From assembly GCF_016623495.1 (NCBI RefSeq), contig NZ_JAEHHL010000008.1, positions 124,001 to 188,000 of the forward strand: a stretch of 64,000 bases of DNA. Reading direction: 5' to 3'. The translations under genes were made by a program, and so were the position numbers. This document shows, piece by piece, positions 33,338 to 40,374 of this stretch. How positions within the stretch are numbered: the first letter of the stretch is position 1; each line of letters opens with the position of its first letter. The notes beneath the pieces were generated by a model that was not told the origin of the DNA, did no database searches, and saw only the letters and a program-made list of their open reading frames with translations. The stretch is from Thermohalobaculum xanthum. Lineage in GTDB: Bacteria > Pseudomonadota > Alphaproteobacteria > Rhodobacterales > Rhodobacteraceae.

Positions 33338-33893
33338 TCAGCGTATGTCACGGCGCTCCTCCCTCTCTTGTTTTGTTTCCTGGCAGGTCCGGAATGCTTT
33401 TGTTGCACTGCAGTCCGGTTGCGCTATCCCCAACTTGAATAAGGCACGATGAACTCCAAAAAAATAGGTTTGGCTGTCTCTCGACGGCACTAGGGAATCA
33501 CATAAGATGGCGTTTGGTGGTCCGCCGAAAAACTTGAGATCAAGTATGTACTTTGCTTTGATACAGCGGAGCTTTCGGCCGACCAGAAATTGCCTTAGAG
33601 CCTCGGCATTGATGGCCTGGACCGCAAACAATTCATAGCCCCACAATCCCCACCAGATTTCTTTAAAGTAGACTGTCCCACCGTCACCCACACTCTCAAC
33701 AGTGCCTTCGAAGGATTCGGGGGGGGGCAGTTTCCAAATACGTGGCAGAAATTGGCGTTGCAAACAACAACGAGACCAAAAAGCAAAGCCAGGCCGATAT
33801 TTTTCTCGGTCGACTATACCGGTCGCGGCCTTTCGATCGACCTGCGTATGCGATCTGGAGTTTGGGATTCCGGTCCACCAATTTCTTCACCAA
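33338..33893 (-). pseudogene. Secreted nuclease-like (SNase/TNase-like) gene frameshifted at a C9 run
   Basis: Two frames join into one protein. The first (33893 to 33696, TTG or later start) gives a signal peptide, ISAWLCFLVSLLFATPISA, then TYLETAPP. The second (to 33338) continues PPESFEGTVESVGDGGTVYF, then LWGYELFAVQAINAEALRQF and NAILCDSLVPS. The G-x-V-x-x-V-x-DG-x-T start and the LxxF/VG-R pattern resemble staphylococcal-nuclease-fold proteins. The break is exactly at nine consecutive C on the coding strand (33719-33727); eight would restore the frame. The DNA here is much less GC-rich than its neighbours. It may be a real pseudogene, a slippage switch or a sequencing error. Confidence 0.55.
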
Positions 33894-34023
33894 GCGTTCT
33901 GTTTAGCGCAGGTACTATACCTCACTCGGAACTTGCCTTGCCCGAACAGCACCCTCCCATCAAAGTATCATGACCGATGGATAGAAATATCCGAAAGGAT
34001 CCGGCGCCATCACGGCCAGGACG

Positions 34024-35217
34024 TCAGGCAGCCACCGCCGCGCCCGAGGCGATCATCCCGGCGATCTCGTCGGCGGTGTAGCCGGCCTCGGCCAGGACCT
34101 CGCGGGTGTGCTGTCCCAGAAGCGGCGCGGGCGCCGTCGCCCCGCCCGGGGTCGCCGAGAACTTGACCGGCAGCCCGATGGCCTCAACCCGCCCGGCGAC
34201 CGGGTGATCGGTCGACACCACCATGTCGCGCGCCCGGGTCTGCGGATCGGCATGCATCTGGCTCACGTCCAGCACCGGCCCCGCGGGAAGTCCGCCCGCG
34301 TCGAAGGCCTCGAGCCACTCCGCGGTGGGGCGCGTGCGCAGGATCGCGTTGAGTTCGGCCTCCAGTTCACCGCGATGCGCCATGCGCTCGGCATTGGTCG
34401 CGAAACGCGGGTCGGCGGCAAGCCCGGGCGCGCCGATGATGGCGACCAGGCGCTCCCAGTTGCGCTGGTTCGCGGCGCCGACATTCACCCAGCCATCCGC
34501 CGTCTGGAAGGCCTGGTAGGGGGCGTTGAGCGGATGCGCCGAGCCCATTGGCCCCGGCGCCTCGCCGGTGGCAAAGGCGATGGCCGACTGCCAGTAGGTA
34601 TGCGTGATCGCGGCCTCGAAGAGCGAAGTGTCCACCACCTGCCCCTCGCCCGTCCGCAGCTTGTGGGCATAGGCCGCCGCGACCCCCATCGCCGCCAGGA
34701 TCCCCGCGGTGATGTCCGAGACCGGCGCGCCGACCTTGACCGGCGGCCGGCCGGGCCCCTCGCCGGTAATCGACATCAGCCCGGACATGCCCTGCGCGAT
34801 CAGGTCGAAGCCGCCCCGGTCGGCATAGGGCCCGGTCCGCCCGAAGCCCGAGATCGAGACGTAGATCAGCCCCGGGTTCAGCGCCCGCAGGGACTCGTAG
34901 CCGAGACCCAGCTTCTCCATCGTGCCCATCCGGTAGTTCTCGATCACCACGTCCGCGTCGCGCAGCAGGCGGCGCAGCGCCTCGGCCGCCTCGGGCGCCT
35001 TGAGATCGAGCGCGACGCCGCGCTTGCCCCGGTTCATCATCAGGAAGGCGGCGCTCTCGCCGTTGACCGTGGGCGGCACCATGCGCCGCGTGTCGTCGCC
35101 GTTCGGCTTCTCCAGCTTGATCACGTCGGCGCCCATGTCGGCCAGCATCAGCCCGCAGACCGGACCCGCCATCACATGCGCCAGCTCGACGACCCTGCAC
35201 CCCTCGAGCGGCCCCAT
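34024..35217 (-). CDS. CaiB/BaiF (family III) CoA-transferase
   Basis: 397 residues from ATG 35217 (a GTG one codon earlier overlaps the previous stop as GTGA). Motifs are VVELAHVMAGPVCGLMLADMGADVIKLE in two strands, AAFLMMNRGKRGVALDLK, DVVIENYRMGTMEKLGLGY, YVSISGFGRTGPYADRGG and the catalytic Asp in VVDTSLFEAAI. Moves CoA between carboxylic acids. It is translationally coupled to an enoyl-CoA hydratase and followed upstream by a TRAP transporter, so it probably activates an imported organic acid for hydration. Confidence 0.88.
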   Translation of the reverse strand: MGPLEGCRVVELAHVMAGPVCGLMLADMGADVIKLEKPNGDDTRRMVPPTVNGESAAFLMMNRGKRGVALDLKAPEAAEALRRLLRDADVVIENYRMGTMEKLGLGYESLRALNPGLIYVSISGFGRTGPYADRGGFDLIAQGMSGLMSITGEGPGRPPVKVGAPVSDITAGILAAMGVAAAYAHKLRTGEGQVVDTSLFEAAITHTYWQSAIAFATGEAPGPMGSAHPLNAPYQAFQTADGWVNVGAANQRNWERLVAIIGAPGLAADPRFATNAERMAHRGELEAELNAILRTRPTAEWLEAFDAGGLPAGPVLDVSQMHADPQTRARDMVVSTDHPVAGRVEAIGLPVKFSATPGGATAPAPLLGQHTREVLAEAGYTADEIAGMIASGAAVAA

Positions 35218-35996
35218 CACCGGCCCTTCCAGTTCGGCGCGCGCTTGCCGAGGAAGGCCTCCATCCCCTCGCGGAAGTCCTCGGACATGTAGGTCATCAA
35301 AATCAGGTCGGCGTCGTCGGCCTTGGGGCCGTGGTAGAAGACGCGACGTAGCCCCTCCTTGGTTGCGCGCATCGTCAGCGGCGCGTGCCCGGACAGCAGC
35401 CGCGCAAGCTCGTGCGCCCGCGCCCGCACCGCCTCGGCATCGGGCAGCACCTCCGAGACCAGGCCGATCATGTTGGCCTCGTCGGCCTCGATCAGGCGCG
35501 CGGTCAGAAGGATCTCGCGCGTGCGCGCCGGCCCCAGCAGCGAGGCGAGCCGCGCGAGATTTCCGACCGACAGGCAGTTGCCAAGCGTCCGCGCGATGGG
35601 AAAGCCGAACTTCAGCCGCGCGTCCGAGATCCGCAGGTCGCAGCAGGCGGCGATCGCCGCCCCCCCGCCGGTACAGGCGCCGGTGATCGCGGCGATGGTC
35701 GGCACGGGGCAGGACTCGATCGCCTTCAGCACCCCGTCCATCTTGTGCTCGTAATCCAGAGCGTCCTGGTCGGCGCTGAAGCCGCGGAACTGCGTCATGT
35801 CAGTTCCGGCCGCGAAGGCACGGTCGCCGGCGCCCGTCACGATGATCGCCTTGACCGAGCCGTCCGTGGGCGCCGCGGCGCAGATCGCGGCCAGCCCCTC
35901 GTACATGGCGAAGGTCAGGGCGTTGCGGCTCTCGGGCCGGTTGAAGGTGACGGTCGCGATTCCGCCCTCGACTGCGTAAATCAGTTCGTTCGTCAT
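35217..35996 (-). CDS. Enoyl-CoA hydratase/isomerase-family protein
   Basis: 259 residues, crotonase fold. VTFNRPESRNALTFAMYEGL, oxyanion-hole segments RAFAAGTDMTQF and ITGACTGGGAAIAACCDLRI, and FGFPIARTLGNCLSVGNLARL. In the place of the usual catalytic Glu at GGG-E there is Ala (TGGGAAIA), as in several non-hydratase members; the second acidic position is not evident either. So it could be an isomerase, lyase or decarboxylase of a CoA ester. Coupled to the CoA-transferase gene. Confidence 0.8.
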   Translation of the reverse strand: MTNELIYAVEGGIATVTFNRPESRNALTFAMYEGLAAICAAAPTDGSVKAIIVTGAGDRAFAAGTDMTQFRGFSADQDALDYEHKMDGVLKAIESCPVPTIAAITGACTGGGAAIAACCDLRISDARLKFGFPIARTLGNCLSVGNLARLASLLGPARTREILLTARLIEADEANMIGLVSEVLPDAEAVRARAHELARLLSGHAPLTMRATKEGLRRVFYHGPKADDADLILMTYMSEDFREGMEAFLGKRAPNWKGR

Positions 35997-36072
35997 GCTC
36001 TGCTCCGGTCGGTCGCCTGGCCGGCCCTTCCGGGCCAGGGCGGACGCGCGGCGCCCGTCCCGGCCGCGGGAA

Positions 36073-37353
36073 TCAGCCGTAGAAGTAATGCACCAGGAAC
36101 ATCGGGATCGCGGGGATGTAGGTGCACATCATCAGGACCGCGAGCAGCACCAGCACGAACCAGATGTTGACCTTGGACACCGCCCAGATGTTCGCCCGCG
36201 CCACCGCGCAGGCGGTGATCAGGACCGAGGCCACCGGCGGCGTCTGCTGGCCGATCGCGAGGTTCAGTGTCACCACCAGCCCGAAATGGATGGGGTCGAT
36301 CCCGGCCGCGTTGATCAGCGGGATCACGATCGGAACCACCAGGATGATGGCGGCGGCCGAGTGGAGGAAGAACCCGATGATCAGGAAAAAGATGTTCAGG
36401 ATCAGCAGGATCATCCACTTGTTCGAAGTCAGGTCGAGGATCCCCTGCGCCAGGTCCTGCGGCAGCTGCGCGCGCGTCAGGAACCCGCCCATCACCACCG
36501 AGGCCGCGACCAGCAGCATCACCACCGCCGTCTGCATGCCGCCGTCGAGCATCGAGCGCCGCAGGTGCCGCAGGTCCAGCTGGTTGTACCAAAGCCCCAC
36601 GACGAAGGCCGCGAGCACCGCCAGCCCCGCCGCCTCGGTCGCGGTGACGAAGCCGCCGAAGATGCCGCCCAGGATGATGACAGGAAGCGAGAAGGCCGGC
36701 AGCGCGTCCCAGAAGGTCTCGCGCAGGCGCGCGACGTTGAACGCCTCCTCGGTCGGCAGGTCGTAGCGGCGCGCGAAGATATAGGCGACGAACATCAGTC
36801 CCGCGGCGCCCAGCAGGCCCGGAATGATACCCGCCACGAACAGCTGCTCGACCGAAGTGCCCGCCGATGTCGCGTAGAGGATCATCGGGATCGAGGGCGG
36901 GATGATGATCGCGAGCGAGGCCGAGGACGATGTGACCGCCGCCGCGAGCGGCCCGGAATAGCCGCGCTTCTTCATCTGCGGGATCAGGACCGACCCCATC
37001 GCGGCGACATCGGCAACCGCCGAGCCCGAGATCTCGGCAAAGAACAGCGACACGCCGATATTGACCATCGCGAGCCCGCCGCGGACGAAGCCGATCAGGG
37101 CCGAGACGAAATTGATCAGCCGGTCGGTGACCCCGCCGGCGTTCATGATCGCGCCCGCGAGCACGAACATCGGGATCGCGATCAGCGAGAACTTGGTCGC
37201 GCCGTCATACATGTCGAGCGCGATGGTCACGAGGCTGCCCCAGCCCTCATAGCCCAGGAGCCCGATGATGCCGCCCACCGCCAGTGCGATGGCGATCGGC
37301 ACATTGATGCAGATCATCAGGATGATTGCAATGACGATGCCAATGATCAGCAT
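36073..37353 (-). CDS. dctM: TRAP transporter large permease (DctM)
   Basis: 426 residues with about 12 hydrophobic segments. Family features are PIAIALAVGGIIGLLGYEG, IAIPMFVLAGAIMNAGGVTDRL, FFAEISGSAVADVAAMGSVLIPQM and IIIPPSIPMILYATSAGTS. A ribosome-binding site GGGGAG stands before the ATG, 15 bp after the small-permease stop. Inner-membrane subunit that drives substrate uptake with a sodium gradient. Confidence 0.92.
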   Translation of the reverse strand: MLIIGIVIAIILMICINVPIAIALAVGGIIGLLGYEGWGSLVTIALDMYDGATKFSLIAIPMFVLAGAIMNAGGVTDRLINFVSALIGFVRGGLAMVNIGVSLFFAEISGSAVADVAAMGSVLIPQMKKRGYSGPLAAAVTSSSASLAIIIPPSIPMILYATSAGTSVEQLFVAGIIPGLLGAAGLMFVAYIFARRYDLPTEEAFNVARLRETFWDALPAFSLPVIILGGIFGGFVTATEAAGLAVLAAFVVGLWYNQLDLRHLRRSMLDGGMQTAVVMLLVAASVVMGGFLTRAQLPQDLAQGILDLTSNKWMILLILNIFFLIIGFFLHSAAAIILVVPIVIPLINAAGIDPIHFGLVVTLNLAIGQQTPPVASVLITACAVARANIWAVSKVNIWFVLVLLAVLMMCTYIPAIPMFLVHYFYG

Positions 37354-37368
37354 GTCAGTCGGCTCCCC

Positions 37369-37911
37369 TCACTTCGCGCCCGCCTTCTTCATCTCGCTCT
37401 CGACCTCTTCCTCGATCTCGGCGTGCTCGAGCGAAACGCCCCGGATCGTCATGCTCCAGTAGTGCGGCAGGCTCAGCAGTTCGGCGACGATGAACAGGAT
37501 CGCCCCGATCGGGATGACCGACTGGGTGAACTGCACCGGCACCCAGCGCAACGAGACCAGCCGGTCGCCCTCGAGCACCGACAGCACCTCGAGACCGGCC
37601 CAGGCCAAGGCGACGAAGAAGCCGATGACGACGACCTCGGCCACGATCACCGATGCCATCCGCAAGGGGCGCGAGAGCGACAGCAGGACCGTGTCGAACC
37701 CGATATGGCGCCGCTTCAGCGCCGCGAGCGCCGAGCCGTAATAGGTGATCCACGCAAGCATGATCGCCGCAACCTCGTCGTACCACGAGAAGGACGAGCC
37801 CCCGATACGGAACAGGACGGCGACGATCACGACCACCGTGAGGGTGATCATCAGGAAGATCACCACCCATTCGAGCAGCCATTCGAGAAGGCGTGACGCG
37901 CGCAAGATCAT
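37369..37911 (-). CDS. dctQ: TRAP transporter small permease (DctQ)
   Basis: 180 residues from ATG 37911 (MILRASRLLEWLLEW); an earlier in-frame ATG adds a Pro/Arg-rich leader. Four membrane helices: ~12-36, 48-68, 90-110 and 130-155. SFSWYDEVAAIMLAWITYYGSALA is the conserved W-x-E/D segment of DctQ proteins. It pairs with DctM. The C-terminus is acidic and basic (ILEEEVESEMKKAGAK-like). Confidence 0.88.
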   Translation of the reverse strand: MILRASRLLEWLLEWVVIFLMITLTVVVIVAVLFRIGGSSFSWYDEVAAIMLAWITYYGSALAALKRRHIGFDTVLLSLSRPLRMASVIVAEVVVIGFFVALAWAGLEVLSVLEGDRLVSLRWVPVQFTQSVIPIGAILFIVAELLSLPHYWSMTIRGVSLEHAEIEEEVESEMKKAGAK

Positions 37912-37980
37912 GATGTCTGGCTTTCGGAAGGTTCGGAGCCTCGGCCCCGGCGCCGCCATCGGCCGCGCCCCGGGATGCGT

Positions 37981-38005
37981 CCCTCTCCCGCGTGGCGGGA
38001 GAGGG
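37981..38005 (-). terminator. Perfect hairpin between dctP and dctQ
   Basis: An 11-bp perfect inverted repeat (37981-37991 with 37995-38005) and a 3-nt loop, 17 bp after the dctP stop. No U-tract on the transcribed strand. Such an element would keep the binding-protein mRNA more abundant than that of the permeases, as is needed for a periplasmic receptor. Confidence 0.55.
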
Positions 38006-38022
38006 CATGGCCTGTCGGCGGT

Positions 38023-38997
38023 TTACGAGCCGGCGGCGAGCCCGCTGATCTTCTCGACCAGCACGGGGCCACCCTCGACGGTCGCGGCAAACTCGTCATA
38101 GATCGGCTTCGACGCGGCGATGAAGGCATCCTTGTCGGCCTCGTTCACCTCGACGCCCGCGTCCTTGATGACCTTGAGCAGGTCGGTCTCGAACTGGGCC
38201 GCGATCTCGTAGACCTTCGCGCGGCTCTCCTCGCCGCACTGCAGCAGCGCGGCCTGAACGTCCTCGGGCAGGTTGCCGAAATGCTTGTCCGACACCAGCA
38301 CGTAACCCGGCGTGTAGACGTGGCCGGTGATCGAGAGGTACTTCTGCACCTCCTGGAACTTGGCCGAGGCGATCTGCGCGTAGGGGTTCTCCTGCCCGTC
38401 GATCACGCCGGTCTGCAGCGCCGTGAAGACCTCCGAGAAGGCCATCGGCGTCGGGTTCGCGCCATAGAGCTGGAACATCTTCACGCGCCACGCGCCCTTC
38501 GGGGTCCGCAGCTTGATGCCGGCCAGGTCCTCGGGCTTGTTGATCGGCCGCACGTTGTTGGTGATGTGGCGGAAGCCGTTCTCCATCAGCCCGATGATGC
38601 GGTACCCGTTCTTCTGCGCCGCCGCCTGGAAGGTCGGCTCCATCTCGGCCCAGACCCGGGTCATGTGGTCGCGGTCCTTGATGATGTAGGGCATCTCGAA
38701 CACGCCGAAGGTGTCGTCGACCGACGACATGATCGACGACGGCAGCGCGAAATCGACCTGGCCCAGCTTCAGCTTCTGCAGAAGCTCCTTGTCGTTGCCC
38801 AGCTGCGACGAGCCGAACACCACGACCTCGGCCTTGTCGCCCAGTGCGGCGTTCGAGCACGAGGCGAAGGCCTCGGCGCTGGCCTGGAACAGCGAGCCCG
38901 GCTCGCCCACATGCCCGAATTTCAGCTCGAGCGCATGAGCGCCGGTGCTGATGCCTGCGGCAAGCGCTACGCCCGCCAGAAGCGTCGAAATCTTCAT
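38023..38997 (-). CDS. dctP: TRAP transporter solute-binding protein (DctP)
   Basis: 324 residues; signal peptide MKISTLLAGVALAAGISTGAHA. DctP-family features are LKFGHVGEPGSLFQASAEAF, VVVFGSSQLGNDKELLQKLKLGQ in part, GFRHITNNVRPINKPEDLAGIKLRTP in two parts with the carboxylate-binding Arg, PTPMAFSEVFTALQTGVIDGQENP. It binds an organic acid anion in the periplasm for DctQM. The CoA-ester enzymes alongside suggest a carboxylate substrate; identity unknown. Confidence 0.92.
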   Translation of the reverse strand: MKISTLLAGVALAAGISTGAHALELKFGHVGEPGSLFQASAEAFASCSNAALGDKAEVVVFGSSQLGNDKELLQKLKLGQVDFALPSSIMSSVDDTFGVFEMPYIIKDRDHMTRVWAEMEPTFQAAAQKNGYRIIGLMENGFRHITNNVRPINKPEDLAGIKLRTPKGAWRVKMFQLYGANPTPMAFSEVFTALQTGVIDGQENPYAQIASAKFQEVQKYLSITGHVYTPGYVLVSDKHFGNLPEDVQAALLQCGEESRAKVYEIAAQFETDLLKVIKDAGVEVNEADKDAFIAASKPIYDEFAATVEGGPVLVEKISGLAAGS

Positions 38998-39088
38998 GCT
39001 ACGTTCCTCCCGTTGAGGGACAGGCTGCGCCCGTCCGGTTGTCTTCCGCCCGGGATCTTGCCGTCCCGGTGCGCTTCCCTCGTCCGAC

Positions 39089-40273
39089 TCAGGCCGCCGC
39101 GTTCGCGCCGGCCGCGCCGTTTCCGGTCAGATGGCGCATCGCCACCATCACGCCCCCCTTCTCGTGGGGAACGCCTGCCAGTTCCAGTCCCATCTCGACA
39201 CCCGAGAGCGTGCCCATGAGCATCAGTTCGTTGAAATCGCCAAGGTGCCCGATCCGGAACACCTTGTCAGCGACCTTCGAGAGCCCGTTGCCCAGCGACA
39301 TGTCGAAGGCCTCGAGCGTAATGCGCCGGAAGCGGTCGGCCGAATGCCCCTCGGGCATCATCACCGCGGTCAGCACGTTCGAGCGGTGACCCGGCTCGGC
39401 GCACAGGATCTCGAGCCCCCAGTGCTCGACCGCCGCGCGCGCCGCCGTGGCCAGCCGCGCATGCCGGTCGAAGACGTTGTCGAGCCCTTCCTCCAGCAGC
39501 ATGTCGATGGCCTCGTTCAGGCCATAGAGCATGAGCGAGGCGGGCGTGTAGGGGAAATAGCCCTTCTCGTTCGGGCCCTTCATCTCCTCCCAGTCCCAGT
39601 AGGAGCGCGGCAGCGTTGCCTTCTTGCTGGCCTCCTTCGCGCGGGCACCGACGGCGTTGAAGCTGAGGCCCGGGGGCAGCATCAGCCCCTTCTGGCTGCC
39701 CGTGACGGCGACGTCGATGCCCCACTCGTCGAACCGGAAGTCGATCGAGGCGAGGCCCGAGATGGTGTCGACCATCAGAAGCGCGGGGTGCCCCAGATCG
39801 TCGATCGCCTTGCGGATCTGCGGGATCTGGGTGACCGAACCGGTCGAGGTCTCGTTGTGGACGACGCAGACGGCCTTGATCTCGCGCGCCTTGTCGGCGG
39901 ACAGCCGCTCGGCGATCGCGACCGGATCGGCGCCGTGGCGCCAGTCGCCAACGATCACCTCGGCGTCGAGGCCGAGGCGCTTGGCCATGTTCGACCACAG
40001 GAAGGCGAAGTGGCCGGTCTCGTACATCAGCACCTTGTCGCCGGGCGAGCAGGTGTTGACCAGCGCCGCCTCCCACGCACCGGTGCCCGAGGCAGGATAG
40101 ATCACCACGTCCTGGCGGGTCTTGAAGATCTTCTTCATCCCCTCCAGCGACTTCGCACCGATGTCGCCGAAGCCCGGCCCCCGGTGGTCGGGCACCGGCT
40201 GGTCCATCGCACGGAGGATACGGTCCGGCGTGTTCGAGGGCCCCGGGATCTGAAGAAAATGCCGACCGGCCAT
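39089..40273 (-). CDS. Serine/aspartate-glyoxylate-type aminotransferase (class V)
   Basis: 394 residues from ATG 40273 with GGGGAGGG upstream. PGPSNTPDRILRAMDQPVPDHRGPGF is the N-terminal pattern of the alanine/serine-glyoxylate family; HNETSTGSVTQI, MVDTISGLASIDFRFDEWG and the PLP lysine in VTGSQKGLMLPPGLSF follow. BhcA (aspartate-glyoxylate) and SgaA (serine-glyoxylate) look alike here, and no bhcBCD genes are in the window. Divergent from a D-2-hydroxyacid dehydrogenase that may make the oxo-acid it uses. Last gene boundary is 91 bp before the TRAP operon. Confidence 0.85.
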   Translation of the reverse strand: MAGRHFLQIPGPSNTPDRILRAMDQPVPDHRGPGFGDIGAKSLEGMKKIFKTRQDVVIYPASGTGAWEAALVNTCSPGDKVLMYETGHFAFLWSNMAKRLGLDAEVIVGDWRHGADPVAIAERLSADKAREIKAVCVVHNETSTGSVTQIPQIRKAIDDLGHPALLMVDTISGLASIDFRFDEWGIDVAVTGSQKGLMLPPGLSFNAVGARAKEASKKATLPRSYWDWEEMKGPNEKGYFPYTPASLMLYGLNEAIDMLLEEGLDNVFDRHARLATAARAAVEHWGLEILCAEPGHRSNVLTAVMMPEGHSADRFRRITLEAFDMSLGNGLSKVADKVFRIGHLGDFNELMLMGTLSGVEMGLELAGVPHEKGGVMVAMRHLTGNGAAGANAAA

Positions 40274-40342
40274 GATGAACCCTCCCCGTCGTTTCCGTCT
40301 CATCTGCGGACTTGTCCCGCCGCGCCGTGGCGGCTAGAGATT

Positions 40343-40357
40343 TGTATACAGAATACA
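40343..40357. promoter_or_regulatory. Candidate GntR/FCD operator in the divergent promoter
   Basis: TGTAT and ATACA are perfect arms around ACAGA, 15 bp before the dehydrogenase ATG and 69 bp before the aminotransferase start. The TGTATACA-like core matches the style of FadR-subfamily sites. The GntR gene at 43311 is translationally coupled downstream, so autoregulation of the cluster is likely. Confidence 0.45.
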
Positions 40358-40374
40358 GATCGGAAGGCCTGTCA

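Noticed and set aside
33752-33973. Small plus-strand frame of 73 codons in the low-GC patch
   Set aside because: Overlaps the signal-peptide part of the nuclease-like gene in antisense and has no recognisable feature.
35995-37896. Plus-strand frame of 633 codons across the TRAP permease genes
   Set aside because: Antisense to dctM and dctQ; composition of the translation (His, Asp, Arg, Gln) is typical of reading GC-rich membrane-protein genes backwards.
39089-40273. BhcA of the beta-hydroxyaspartate cycle
   Set aside because: The aminotransferase family fits, but none of bhcB, bhcC, bhcD is adjacent, so the symbol is not given.
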